A stretch of 34,696 bases of DNA from Alphaproteobacteria bacterium (GTDB lineage: Bacteria > Pseudomonadota > Alphaproteobacteria > Sphingomonadales > SMXR01). How positions within the stretch are numbered: the stretch's first letter is position 1; the number at the start of each line of letters is the position of its first letter. A model generated the notes under the pieces. That model did not search any database. It saw nothing but the letters and a program-made list of their open reading frames with translations, and was not told the DNA's origin. The stretch covers positions 1-34,696 of the forward strand of contig DAOWAS010000008.1 in the NCBI GenBank assembly GCA_030634465.1. The letters run 5' to 3'. Shown here piece after piece: positions 1-7,847 of the stretch. Both the position numbers and the translations under genes were made by a program.

Positions 1-125
1 ATAATGGCTTCAACCATGTCGCTAGTGGCCTCGGCAAATGGTGCCATTTGCTGCAGGTCGTTCATTTTTCCAATATTTTCAATGGTAAAAAGCATATCTT
101 TTGTGGGGGCAGAATAAGGAAACAT
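1..125 (-). CDS. Acyl-CoA dehydrogenase, N-terminal fragment
   Basis: This is the start of a gene that runs off the left edge, about 41 residues. Translation opens MFPYSAPTKDMLFTIENI and continues to a segment reading FAEATSDMVEAI. That pattern (YxAP-x3-DM-x-F, then a short helix and an EAT-D-V-AI block) is the N-terminal extension of a group of FadE-like acyl-CoA dehydrogenases that oxidise acyl-CoA esters with FAD. The ATG is preceded by GGAGAGAA at a good ribosome-binding distance. It is divergent from the t6A synthase gene, with 80 bp between the two starts. Only the N-terminus is visible, so the family call is by remembered pattern and the substrate cannot be judged. Confidence 0.6.
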   Translation of the reverse strand, partial: MFPYSAPTKDMLFTIENIGKMNDLQQMAPFAEATSDMVEAI

Positions 126-205
126 CGTTCTCTCCGTTGCGCTTTGGTAAAAGCGGTATTAAACATAGTTATAACAATAAGTGGCAAAAGATAAGGGCAT
201 TACCC

Positions 206-1177
206 ATGACGGGCAAGCAAAAGACTGATAACTCGGCTAAAATTATCGGAAATGATGATAATTCCATCAAACTTGCCGCTCAAGCCCTTAAAAAAGGCGA
301 GCTTGTTGGCCTGCCCACTGAAACTGTTTATGGCTTAGCCGCAAGTGCGGTTGATGACCGCGCTGTGCTTAATATTTTCAAGGCCAAAGAACGACCATCA
401 TTTAACCCGCTGATTGTTCATGTGGCTGATATAGATATGGCAATGGCTGTGGCTGAGGTAACGCCCATAGCTAAAAAACTAATGCATGCATTTTGGCCTG
501 GCCCTTTAACCATTGTGTTAAAGCGCAATAAAGATTGCCCATTGTCTGAGCTGGTATCAGCAGGGTTGGATACAGTGGCGCTACGCTCGCCCAACCACCC
601 CGTGGCAATGGCACTGTTAAAGACAAGCAAGCTACCATTAGCCGCCCCTAGCGCCAACAAATCTGGCACTATTAGCCCCACCACAGCACAGCATGTCATT
701 GATGGCTTAGGTAGTGAGGTTGCTTATGTATTAGACGGTGGTGCGGCGGCTGTGGGAATAGAATCGACAATTATTTCAGCAACTGACGGCGTTGTTAGCT
801 TGCTTCGCCCCGGCTCAATTAGCAGTGATATGATTGAAGATGTGTTGGGTGAAAAAATAACAACACCCACCACAAGCCCAAACAAAATTACTGCACCCGG
901 TCAACTAGCAAGCCACTATGCGCCAAACAATGCGGTGCGCTTAAACGCTGACAATGCTGAAAATGATGAGTTTTTGTTGGGGTTTGGTGATGTTAATGGC
1001 AAACTAAACCTAAGCCCAAGCGGCGATGTGGATGAGGCGGCGAGAAACCTGTTTACCATGTTGCGTCAAGCTGACAAGCTAAGTTCAGGCGGCATTGCCA
1101 TTGCCCCCATTCCAAACACTGGTATTGGCATTGCAATTAACGACCGCATAAAACGTGCCGCAGCACCCAAGTCATAG
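206..1177 (+). CDS. L-threonylcarbamoyladenylate synthase (Sua5 type)
   Basis: Makes threonylcarbamoyl-AMP from threonine, bicarbonate and ATP, the first step of t6A37 modification of ANN-decoding tRNAs in the cytosol. The product is about 323 residues. A YrdC fold comes first, with the substrate-pocket motif KAKERP, then SPNHP, SANKSG and the STII segment. A linker and a C-terminal Sua5 domain follow, with GQLASHYAP at the junction. The length fits the two-domain Sua5 form rather than the short TsaC form. I chose the ATG at 206 because it follows AAGGG and because the longer open frame from 101 would overlap the divergent acyl-CoA dehydrogenase start. The next gene begins 11 bp downstream, so the two are probably co-transcribed. 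Confidence 0.93.
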   Translation: MTGKQKTDNSAKIIGNDDNSIKLAAQALKKGELVGLPTETVYGLAASAVDDRAVLNIFKAKERPSFNPLIVHVADIDMAMAVAEVTPIAKKLMHAFWPGPLTIVLKRNKDCPLSELVSAGLDTVALRSPNHPVAMALLKTSKLPLAAPSANKSGTISPTTAQHVIDGLGSEVAYVLDGGAAAVGIESTIISATDGVVSLLRPGSISSDMIEDVLGEKITTPTTSPNKITAPGQLASHYAPNNAVRLNADNAENDEFLLGFGDVNGKLNLSPSGDVDEAARNLFTMLRQADKLSSGGIAIAPIPNTGIGIAINDRIKRAAAPKS

Positions 1178-1188
1178 AGAGAAATAAC

Positions 1189-2610
1189 ATGACCATTTCA
1201 ACAGAAAATATTGAAGCATTAAAAAATATTGTTGGTGAAAATGGTTTTCATGAGACGGAAAAGGATATTGCCCCACACGCTGCCGATTGGCGTGGTCGAA
1301 AAAATGGTAAAACACCGCTTGTATTATTTCCAAAATCTACCGAGCAGGTTTCAGATATTGTCCGCACGGCTTATGAAAATAACATAAAACTGGTACCCCA
1401 AGGTGGTAACACAGGTCTGGTTTTGGGCGGCATTCCCAGTGATATTGGCGATGAAATTATCATCAACCTTTCTAAAATGAACAAAATTATAGATGTCGAT
1501 GCCGAAAGCTACACCCTGACCTGCGAGGCGGGGGCGATATTGCAACAGGTGCAAGAAGCCGCACTTGAAAACAACCGTTTGTTCCCCCTAAGTTTGGCGG
1601 CAGAAGGGTCGTGTCAGGTGGGCGGTAACATTGCCACCAACGCTGGCGGCATTCATGTTTTGCGTTATGGCAATATGCGCGAGCAGTTGTTGGGGTTGGA
1701 AGTGGTATTACCAAATGGCGATGTATGGGATGGTTTGAAAGCCCTGCGAAAAGACAATTCTGGTTATGATTTAAAGCAAATGTTTATTGGTGCTGAAGGC
1801 ACATTAGGTGTCGTTACCAAGGCCACATTAAAGCTAGTGCCAAAGCCCACAAGCATAGAAACCGCCATGATAGGAGTTGCTAGCCCTGATGACGCCATAA
1901 GCTTGCTGGCGCATTTACGAGCATCTTTGGGTGACGGCTTAGTTGCGTTTGAAATATTCCCCCACACAGGGTTAGAGATTGTAATAAAAAACATTGCAAA
2001 CTCGCGCAACCCCATGGAAAAACCGTCAAAATGGTATGCCATTTGTGAACTATGGGGGTTTGAGGCCCAAGAAAAACTAAACGACCGCTTTACCCAAACC
2101 CTTATGACAAGTTGTGAAAACGGCTTGGCAGAAGATGTGGTTCTAGCCACAAGCGAGGGGCAGAGAAAAGATTTCTGGAGCCTGCGAGAGAACTTTGCCC
2201 CGGCACTAAAAATGGCAGGTGCTGGTTTTGCCTTTGATATATCGGTTCCTATTTCTAAAATATCAGATTTTTTAAGCGAGGCCGATGCCGCAGTAAAAGG
2301 GCATATAGAGGGTATTAAAACCATTCCGTTTGGTCATGCGGGCGATGGCAACCTGCATTACAACATTGCCCCGCCTGATGGCATGAGCACTGCAAAGCTG
2401 TTGGAGTACCGCGAGGAAATTGTCCGTATAGTGCATGACATAGCTATCAAGCTTGAAGGTAGTATTGCCGCAGAGCACGGCGTTGGCACCCAAAAGGCGG
2501 GTGAGATATTGCGTTATAAAAGCAAAAGCGAAATGGCTTTGTTTAAGGCAGTGAAAAATTCTCTAGACCCAAAGGGAATAATGAACCCCGGACGTATTAT
2601 TAGTCTTTAG
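1189..2610 (+). CDS. FAD-linked 2-hydroxyacid dehydrogenase (D-2-hydroxyglutarate or D-lactate dehydrogenase type)
   Basis: A 473-residue flavoprotein of the GlcD / D-lactate dehydrogenase / D-2-hydroxyglutarate dehydrogenase family. These enzymes oxidise a D-2-hydroxyacid to the 2-oxoacid and pass electrons to an acceptor such as ETF or quinone. The PCMH-type FAD-binding domain carries PQGGNTGLVLGG near residue 70 and GGNIATNAGG near 145. The C-terminal domain carries the metal- and substrate-binding GHAGDGNLHYN and the EHGVGTQKAGEI motif typical of the family. It lies 11 bp behind the Sua5 gene. The D-2-hydroxyglutarate form is favoured by general resemblance, but the exact substrate cannot be read from the motifs. 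Its last 11 bp overlap the convergent small gene at 2600-2848. Confidence 0.88.
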   Translation: MTISTENIEALKNIVGENGFHETEKDIAPHAADWRGRKNGKTPLVLFPKSTEQVSDIVRTAYENNIKLVPQGGNTGLVLGGIPSDIGDEIIINLSKMNKIIDVDAESYTLTCEAGAILQQVQEAALENNRLFPLSLAAEGSCQVGGNIATNAGGIHVLRYGNMREQLLGLEVVLPNGDVWDGLKALRKDNSGYDLKQMFIGAEGTLGVVTKATLKLVPKPTSIETAMIGVASPDDAISLLAHLRASLGDGLVAFEIFPHTGLEIVIKNIANSRNPMEKPSKWYAICELWGFEAQEKLNDRFTQTLMTSCENGLAEDVVLATSEGQRKDFWSLRENFAPALKMAGAGFAFDISVPISKISDFLSEADAAVKGHIEGIKTIPFGHAGDGNLHYNIAPPDGMSTAKLLEYREEIVRIVHDIAIKLEGSIAAEHGVGTQKAGEILRYKSKSEMALFKAVKNSLDPKGIMNPGRIISL

Positions 2611-2848
2611 AAAATATATCAAGAAACACACCGCAAACCCGCTTAAACAGATTTGGGTTTTTATAGACATGCGCATCACGGCAACGATTAACCGCCAACG
2701 GGCAGTTGGTGCATACTGGGTCATTGCACCACTCTAAACTTGAGGCGGTTACCTTAACAACAGCAATTGCGGTTTTTATATCTTTACTAGAGCAGGCTTT
2801 AGACAAAATATCTTCAAGGTATTTTATAGCTTTAATATTTTCAGGCAT
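2600..2848 (-). CDS. Small Cys-rich protein of unknown function
   Basis: An 82-residue protein that I do not recognise. The middle carries a compact cysteine cluster, WCNDPVCTNCPLAVNRC (C-x4-C-x2-C-x6-C), which could bind zinc or an iron-sulfur cluster. The N-terminal half looks helical. There is no signal peptide or membrane segment. The ATG is preceded by AGGGA at a suitable distance. The 3' end overlaps the convergent flavoprotein gene by 11 bp. It has a good start and a clear Cys motif, so I take it as real, but the function is unknown. Confidence 0.6.
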   Translation of the reverse strand: MPENIKAIKYLEDILSKACSSKDIKTAIAVVKVTASSLEWCNDPVCTNCPLAVNRCRDAHVYKNPNLFKRVCGVFLDIFSKD

Positions 2849-2957
2849 TATTTATCCCTAATATTGCCATGAACCATTTATGGCATTGGGATAAATTATA
2901 CATTTTCTATAAAAGCAAACACATCAAAACGGTTCACAAGCCCGTGTGACAGACAGC

Positions 2958-4145
2958 TTAGTAAAAAGCCTGAATACCTGTTTGCTCACGGCCTAATATC
3001 AGCGCATGAATATCGTGGGTACCTTCATATGTATTCACGGTTTCCAAATTCATCATATGGCGAATAACATGGAACTCGTCGTTAATACCGTTGCCACCAT
3101 GCATGTCGCGCGACATACGGGCAATATCTAACATTTTGCCGCAGTTATTGCGTTTTAATAATGAAATACCAGCTGGTGCCAGTTTGCCCTCATCCTTCAA
3201 GCGACCTGCTTGCAAACAAGCGTGTAGCCCAAGGGTTATTTCGGTTTGCATGTCTGCTAGTTTTTTCTGCACCAACTGGTTGGCGGCTAATGGACGGTCA
3301 AACTGTTTACGGTCTAAGGTATATTGTAGCGACGCGTGCCAGCAAAACTCAGCAGCACCAAGAACACCCCACGCAATGCCAAAACGAGCATTATTCAAAC
3401 AACCAAACGGCCCACCAAGACCTTTGGCATCGGGCAACATGTTTTCATCAGGCACGAACACATCGTCCATAACCACTTCGCCAGTAATAGAGGCACGAAG
3501 CGAAAACTTACCTTCAATTTTAGGGGTGGAAAGCCCCTTCATGCCGCGTTCTAAAATAAAGCCACGAATAATGCCATCATCGTCCTTGGCCCAAATAACC
3601 ATTACATGGGCAATGGGTGAATTTGATATCCACATTTTGGCACCATTCATAATATAACCACCATCAACCTTTTTGGCGCGGGTGGTCATAGAGGCAGGGT
3701 CAGAACCTGAATTTGGCTCTGTTAGTCCAAAGCAACCTATCATCTCGCCAGTAGCCATTTTAGGCAGATATTTTTGCCGTTGCTCTTCAGAGCCATAAGC
3801 ATAAATAGGATACATGGAAAGCGAGCTTTGCACCGACATGGCAGAGCGATAACCACTGTCTACGCGCTCTAACTCACGGGTGATAAGGCCATAACCAACT
3901 GAGCTAATGCCCGCACAGCCATAGCCCTCTAGCGTACAGCCCAAAAAGCCCTGCTCGCCCATTTCCAACATAATGTCAGGGTCAAAGTGCTCGACGCGGT
4001 TAGCCTCAATAACACGTGGCATCAACTTGTCTTGTGCATAGGCATGCGCACTGTCACGAATTAGACGCTCCTCTTCATTTAAACAATCATTAAACTGAAG
4101 TGGGTCTTGCCAATTAAACTTGGGCCATTTTGTTGCTTTGCTCAC
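2958..4145 (-). CDS. gcdH: Glutaryl-CoA dehydrogenase
   Basis: FAD enzyme that oxidises and decarboxylates glutaryl-CoA to crotonyl-CoA in lysine, tryptophan and aromatic degradation. The 395-residue length matches the family. [12 protein letters not shown] (flavin and substrate binding) and [18 protein letters not shown] are diagnostic. [16 protein letters not shown] near the C-terminus holds the expected catalytic Glu at about 374. The start is GTG, preceded by AAGGGAGAAAATC, which is a strong ribosome-binding site. The gene stands alone, with a candidate RNA gene or leader upstream ending in a strong terminator (4213-4252). Electrons would pass to ETF. Confidence 0.95.
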   Translation of the reverse strand: MSKATKWPKFNWQDPLQFNDCLNEEERLIRDSAHAYAQDKLMPRVIEANRVEHFDPDIMLEMGEQGFLGCTLEGYGCAGISSVGYGLITRELERVDSGYRSAMSVQSSLSMYPIYAYGSEEQRQKYLPKMATGEMIGCFGLTEPNSGSDPASMTTRAKKVDGGYIMNGAKMWISNSPIAHVMVIWAKDDDGIIRGFILERGMKGLSTPKIEGKFSLRASITGEVVMDDVFVPDENMLPDAKGLGGPFGCLNNARFGIAWGVLGAAEFCWHASLQYTLDRKQFDRPLAANQLVQKKLADMQTEITLGLHACLQAGRLKDEGKLAPAGISLLKRNNCGKMLDIARMSRDMHGGNGINDEFHVIRHMMNLETVNTYEGTHDIHALILGREQTGIQAFY

Positions 4146-4212
4146 GATTTTCTCCCTTAACTTTCAACCAACAATTAGCGGTTTCAAGAGCATATTGCAA
4201 TGGACAAAAAAA

Positions 4213-4252
4213 TGGGCAAAAAAAAGCGGTAATTCAAAAAAGAATTACCGCT
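4213..4252 (-). terminator. Strong intrinsic terminator upstream of gcdH
   Basis: A perfect 11-bp stem (AGCGGTAATTC at 4225-4235 and GAATTACCGCT at 4242-4252) with a 6-nt loop. On the minus strand it is followed by a run of eight T, and by a second T-run about ten bases further on. This is a textbook rho-independent terminator for minus-strand transcription. It lies 67 bp before the gcdH start and about 250 bp after the aminotransferase stop. Confidence 0.85.
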
Positions 4253-4428
4253 GAAGTTTGTATGTATCAAAGCAATCAGGCATCGCCCAGACACATATTT
4301 ATTACGTTTGTTGATCGTTCTGGAATGAATTTGCGAAATCGCTGACCAACGCCTATATAATTGCAAAAGCCTTGCCAACTTTTAAAATGCTTTAAAATCA
4401 ACATGTTAGTGAAATAGCGCGTTAGAGC
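4225..4428 (-). ncRNA. Candidate small RNA (or transcribed leader) between aminotransferase and gcdH
   Basis: The 359-bp gap at 4146-4504 has no convincing gene. On the minus strand it holds an extended -10 promoter element, TGCTATAAT, with the hexamer at 4435-4440. The intrinsic terminator lies about 200 nt downstream. A transcript from about 4428 to the terminator would be roughly 200 nt. The 64-residue frame inside it (4184-4378) lacks a ribosome-binding site and runs through the terminator, so it is unlikely to be coding. I do not recognise the RNA family. The alternative is a long 3' untranslated region of the aminotransferase gene, or a regulated leader of gcdH. Confidence 0.35.
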
Positions 4429-4434
4429 TGTACC

Positions 4435-4440
4435 ATTATA
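4435..4440 (-). promoter_or_regulatory. Extended -10 promoter element
   Basis: The minus strand reads TGCTATAAT, a consensus extended -10. Upstream, TTACGG at 4456-4461 is only a poor -35 with a 15-bp spacer, as expected for an extended -10 promoter. It would drive the candidate RNA that ends at the terminator before gcdH. The call is from sequence only. Confidence 0.4.
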
Positions 4441-4504
4441 GCACAAAATATTGCCCCGTAATGATACAGTTTGTAAATTTGCACCAATTTCAGACAGTTA
4501 TATT

Positions 4505-5659
4505 TCAAGATTTAGATAAAGCCTTACCCAGAGCCATTTTCAGGTTCTCAATATCCTTATCATCATTATAAACATGGGGAGCAATTCTTAGTGCCTTGCC
4601 CCTAACGCTAAGGCGAACGCCTTCTTCCCGCAGGGTAGCTACAAAAGCAGGTGACAATTCATTGTCGCTTTCTACACCTAAAATATGTGCGGTTTGTTCG
4701 GGGGCATAACAACCCCTAAAACCCACATCTGCAAAAATATCTCTTATGGTTTTATTTTTTTCTTTTATGGTTTCAGCAATGTTTTCCACACCCCAAGACA
4801 ATATTTGTTTTACAGATTGCTCAGCCTGAAGCATTAGTGAAAAATTAGCCCGCTCACCCACATCAAAACGGCGCGCACCTGCGGCATATTCATCAACATA
4901 ATCAACCAGACCTGCGAAGTTCTCACTGCCCTTCCTATTTATCCAGTTTTCTTCTAGAGGAACCCCATTTTGGTGACGCGGAGCCACATATAAAAAACCA
5001 GTACTATAGGGTGAAAACAACCACTTATAGGCCGCCACCGCTACATAATCGGCATCCACATCCTTAACCGAAAATGGCATAGCCCCAACCGACTGGGTCA
5101 GATCCAAAACCAAAAGTGCGCCAATATTTTTTGCTTTTTTAGAAATTGCCACTAAGTCAATTACACCGCCATCAGCCCAATGCACCGCAGGCAATGCCAG
5201 CAAACCTAGTTTTTCACCACGAGTTTCGATCTCAGCTAATATGGCATTGGTCCATGTGTCAGTTTTTGGTCGCTTAACTTCTATGATCTCTAAGCCCTGT
5301 TCGTCAGCCATGCGCCGCCATGAATAAATGTTGGATGGAAACTGGTCTTCCACCACCAAAATCTCCTGCCCCGCTTCCAGCTTTATATTGCGAGCGGCAG
5401 TGGCAATGCCATAACTGGCGGCGGGCGACATTGCTATGTCATTTGCATTGGCATCAATCAGTTCAGCATACAGGGCTCTAACCCGCTCAACATCAGTGAA
5501 AAAGCCCCCCTCTGTCACCTGCCAAGGTTGGGCGCGCAGGGCAATGCCATCATCACCCGCTGCGATCATGTCTATGGTTTGCGGGGTCATAAAAGCGGCG
5601 TTTAAATAGCAAATATCCCTAGGAAGAGAAAATAAATGTCTTTGTGATGAAATTATCAT
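4505..5659 (-). CDS. Class V aminotransferase-fold PLP enzyme
   Basis: A 384-residue PLP-dependent enzyme of the class V fold, related to cysteine desulfurases, kynureninase and isopenicillin-N epimerase-like proteins. LLVLDLTQSVGAMPF carries the Asp that contacts the PLP pyridine nitrogen. VAVAAYKWLFSPYSTGFLYV carries the Schiff-base Lys in the family's typical YKW context. There is no Cys loop typical of SufS or IscS, so desulfurase activity is unlikely. I chose the ATG at 5659, preceded by GCGGGGG. An upstream ATG at 5692 has no ribosome-binding site. It is divergent from the reductase gene at 5748. The substrate is unknown. Confidence 0.8.
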   Translation of the reverse strand: MIISSQRHLFSLPRDICYLNAAFMTPQTIDMIAAGDDGIALRAQPWQVTEGGFFTDVERVRALYAELIDANANDIAMSPAASYGIATAARNIKLEAGQEILVVEDQFPSNIYSWRRMADEQGLEIIEVKRPKTDTWTNAILAEIETRGEKLGLLALPAVHWADGGVIDLVAISKKAKNIGALLVLDLTQSVGAMPFSVKDVDADYVAVAAYKWLFSPYSTGFLYVAPRHQNGVPLEENWINRKGSENFAGLVDYVDEYAAGARRFDVGERANFSLMLQAEQSVKQILSWGVENIAETIKEKNKTIRDIFADVGFRGCYAPEQTAHILGVESDNELSPAFVATLREEGVRLSVRGKALRIAPHVYNDDKDIENLKMALGKALSKS

Positions 5660-5747
5660 GGAAACCCCCGCTTGTTTTGCTAACCTAAACATAGATAGTG
5701 AAATAATAAATCATATTCAATACCACCTACCAAAAAGGACAAGCCTA

Positions 5748-6713
5748 ATGGCTCGAAAAAAAGTTGTCATTACCGCACACTGGCCGCAAACAGTGGTTAA
5801 AGCTCTAAAGCAAAACTATGACCTAATTATGCCGCCACCTGATGGCGCACTAAAGGGTGACGCGCTAATGACAGCGTTGCAAGGCGCTGATGCTCTGTCG
5901 CCACTGTTTTATGACAAGGTGAACGCAAGCTTCATCGAACAGTTACCCGAAAGCCTTAAAATAATTGCAGGGTTTGGTATTGGCACTGACCATATTGACG
6001 TAAAAACCGCGCGAGCAAAGGGCATAGCCGTTAGCAACACACCTGGGGTGGTAACAACCGACACTGCCGACCTGACATTGGGGCTGATGATAGCAACCGC
6101 AAGACGTTTTTACGAGCGCGAGCAAAATATTCGCACCAACAACTGGCAAGCACTGGCATTAATGGAAGGTTTGGGTCAACGCATAACAGGCAAAACCCTT
6201 GGCATTATTGGCCTTGGTGCCATTGGTCAGGCGGTGGCAAAGCGGGCAAAAGCATTTGACATGAAGGTCATTTACCACAGCCGCACCCGAAAGCCTGAGG
6301 TGGAAAAATCACTAGGCTTGGAACATGTGGGCGACCTGAACCAGCTTTTGACCAACGCTGATATTATAAGCCTGCACGCCGCCCTGACCCCCGACACCCA
6401 CCACATGATAAATAAAGATGCCTTTAAACGCATGAAACCCACCGCCATTTTAATAAACACAGGGCGTGGTGGCTTGGTTGATGAAAAGGCCATGGTAAGC
6501 GCGCTTGCCGCCAGAGAAATTATGGGTGCGGGTTTGGATGTTTATGAGTTTGAACCAAAACTGGCTAAGGGCTTGGCGGAACTGGATAACGTAACCCTGC
6601 TACCGCACATTGGCACCGCCACAGTGGAAACCAGAGAGGCGATGGCAATGCGTGTTAAAGAAAACTTAGACAATTTTTTTGAAGTAGGCGAGCCCCTAGA
6701 CCCAGTGTATTAA
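5748..6713 (+). CDS. D-2-hydroxyacid dehydrogenase (glyoxylate/hydroxypyruvate reductase type)
   Basis: A 321-residue NAD(P)H-dependent reductase of the D-isomer 2-hydroxyacid dehydrogenase family. The N-terminal catalytic domain has GFGIGTDHIDV followed by NTPGVVTTDTADLTLGL. The Rossmann motif is GLGAIGQAVAKRAKAF, followed by YHSRTRK, where the Arg suggests NADPH preference. The catalytic Arg lies in INTGRGGLVDE, the Glu in the GLDVYEFEP region and the His in LLPHIGTAT. These fit glyoxylate or hydroxypyruvate reductases. I chose the ATG at 5748 because it follows AAGGAC at the right distance. The longer frame from 5658 overlaps the divergent aminotransferase start. Confidence 0.88.
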   Translation: MARKKVVITAHWPQTVVKALKQNYDLIMPPPDGALKGDALMTALQGADALSPLFYDKVNASFIEQLPESLKIIAGFGIGTDHIDVKTARAKGIAVSNTPGVVTTDTADLTLGLMIATARRFYEREQNIRTNNWQALALMEGLGQRITGKTLGIIGLGAIGQAVAKRAKAFDMKVIYHSRTRKPEVEKSLGLEHVGDLNQLLTNADIISLHAALTPDTHHMINKDAFKRMKPTAILINTGRGGLVDEKAMVSALAAREIMGAGLDVYEFEPKLAKGLAELDNVTLLPHIGTATVETREAMAMRVKENLDNFFEVGEPLDPVY

Positions 6714-6714
6714 G

Positions 6715-7755
6715 TTATTTCCAACCAGCTCTGTCAAAAACACGCTGTGCTTCAGCTTGGTTGCGGCCAAACACCGATACATTAACCGTGTCCATGTTAA
6801 ACTCGCCCATTTCCAACAATGCTTCGTTTTCTAGCAAACCTTCAACCACGGGGTATTCGTTATTACCCTCGGCAAAATATTTTTGCGCACTGTCGCTGGC
6901 TAAATATTCTAAAAACTTCATCGCATTTTCTGGGTGCGGGGCTGAGTTTACAATGCCTGCACCAGAAATGTTTACATGAGTTCCGCGCCCGTCTTGGTTG
7001 GGGAAAATAATACCTGTTGCCGCAACAACTGCTTTGTCACCATCCATGTTTGAGCGCATTAAACGTGCGTAATAATAGCTGTTAGCCACAGCCAAGCCAC
7101 ACTCACCACTAGCAACTGCTCTAATTTGGTCAGTGTCGCCGCCTTGAGGGTCGCGGGCAAAATGATGCACCACACCCTTGGCCCATGCCTCAGCCTCAGC
7201 CGCACCGTGGTGTTCTATCAGGCTAGCAAGTAACGACAAGTTATACATATTACTGCTTGAGCGAATGCAAATAAGACCGTGCCACTTGGGGTTTGCTAGG
7301 TCTTCATAACTGGTAATATCCTCAGGATTTATCAGTTCTTTATTATAAATAATAAGCCGTGCGCGGGTAGAAAAACCATACCAATTGCCATCAGGGTGGC
7401 GCAGGTTTTGCGGAATTCTGCTTTCTAATATTTCAGATGATGAAGGTGCCAAAAAGCCCGCCTGCTGCGCCCGCCACATGGTGCCAGCATCAACCGACAT
7501 GTAAATGTCCGCAGGGCTATTAATACCTTCGTTCTTAATGCGTTCAATTAGGGCATCGCCGCCGGCTTCAATGCGATTAACTGTAATGCCCGTAAGTTCG
7601 GTAAAGTTGCTATAAAGTGCCTCATCAGTTTGATAATGACGCGAAGTATAAAGGTTCACCACTTGGGCTTCATCTTGCGCCACCACAGCACTAACTTGCA
7701 GCGCCATAACAATAGCCAAGCTTGCGCTTAATAACTTACCAAAAAACATTTTCAT
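6715..7755 (-). CDS. Iron(III) ABC transporter substrate-binding protein
   Basis: A 346-residue periplasmic binding protein of the FbpA/FutA type. It begins with a Sec signal peptide (about residues 1-26, ending SAVVA-QDEA). The mature part starts VVNLYTSRHYQTDEALYSNFTELTGI, typical of ferric-binding proteins. It contains the consecutive tyrosines of NSYYYARL, which in this family coordinate Fe(III). The C-terminal GRNQAEAQRVFDRAGWK is also characteristic. It follows the permease gene by 92 bp of very AT-rich sequence, with AAAGGAAT before the ATG. No ATPase gene is present next to it, so the ATP-binding subunit must be encoded elsewhere. Confidence 0.9.
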   Translation of the reverse strand: MKMFFGKLLSASLAIVMALQVSAVVAQDEAQVVNLYTSRHYQTDEALYSNFTELTGITVNRIEAGGDALIERIKNEGINSPADIYMSVDAGTMWRAQQAGFLAPSSSEILESRIPQNLRHPDGNWYGFSTRARLIIYNKELINPEDITSYEDLANPKWHGLICIRSSSNMYNLSLLASLIEHHGAAEAEAWAKGVVHHFARDPQGGDTDQIRAVASGECGLAVANSYYYARLMRSNMDGDKAVVAATGIIFPNQDGRGTHVNISGAGIVNSAPHPENAMKFLEYLASDSAQKYFAEGNNEYPVVEGLLENEALLEMGEFNMDTVNVSVFGRNQAEAQRVFDRAGWK

Positions 7756-7847
7756 TCCTTTTTGTCTTATTTAGCTTTTTATTTGTCTTTTTATTTCTTA
7801 CTATTCTTCTAGTTAATAATAATTCTTAATTGCATTTACGGCATTAA

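Noticed and set aside
101-205. N-terminal extension of the Sua5 frame
   Set aside because: It overlaps the divergent acyl-CoA dehydrogenase start, and the ATG at 206 has its own ribosome-binding site and begins the conserved protein.
4184-4378. 64-residue frame on the minus strand
   Set aside because: No ribosome-binding site, no recognisable motif, and it runs through the strong terminator hairpin; more likely non-coding RNA or spacer.
7756-7847. Possible Fur or iron-regulatory box before the iron-binding protein gene
   Set aside because: The region is only generally AT-rich; I see no palindrome good enough to call an operator.
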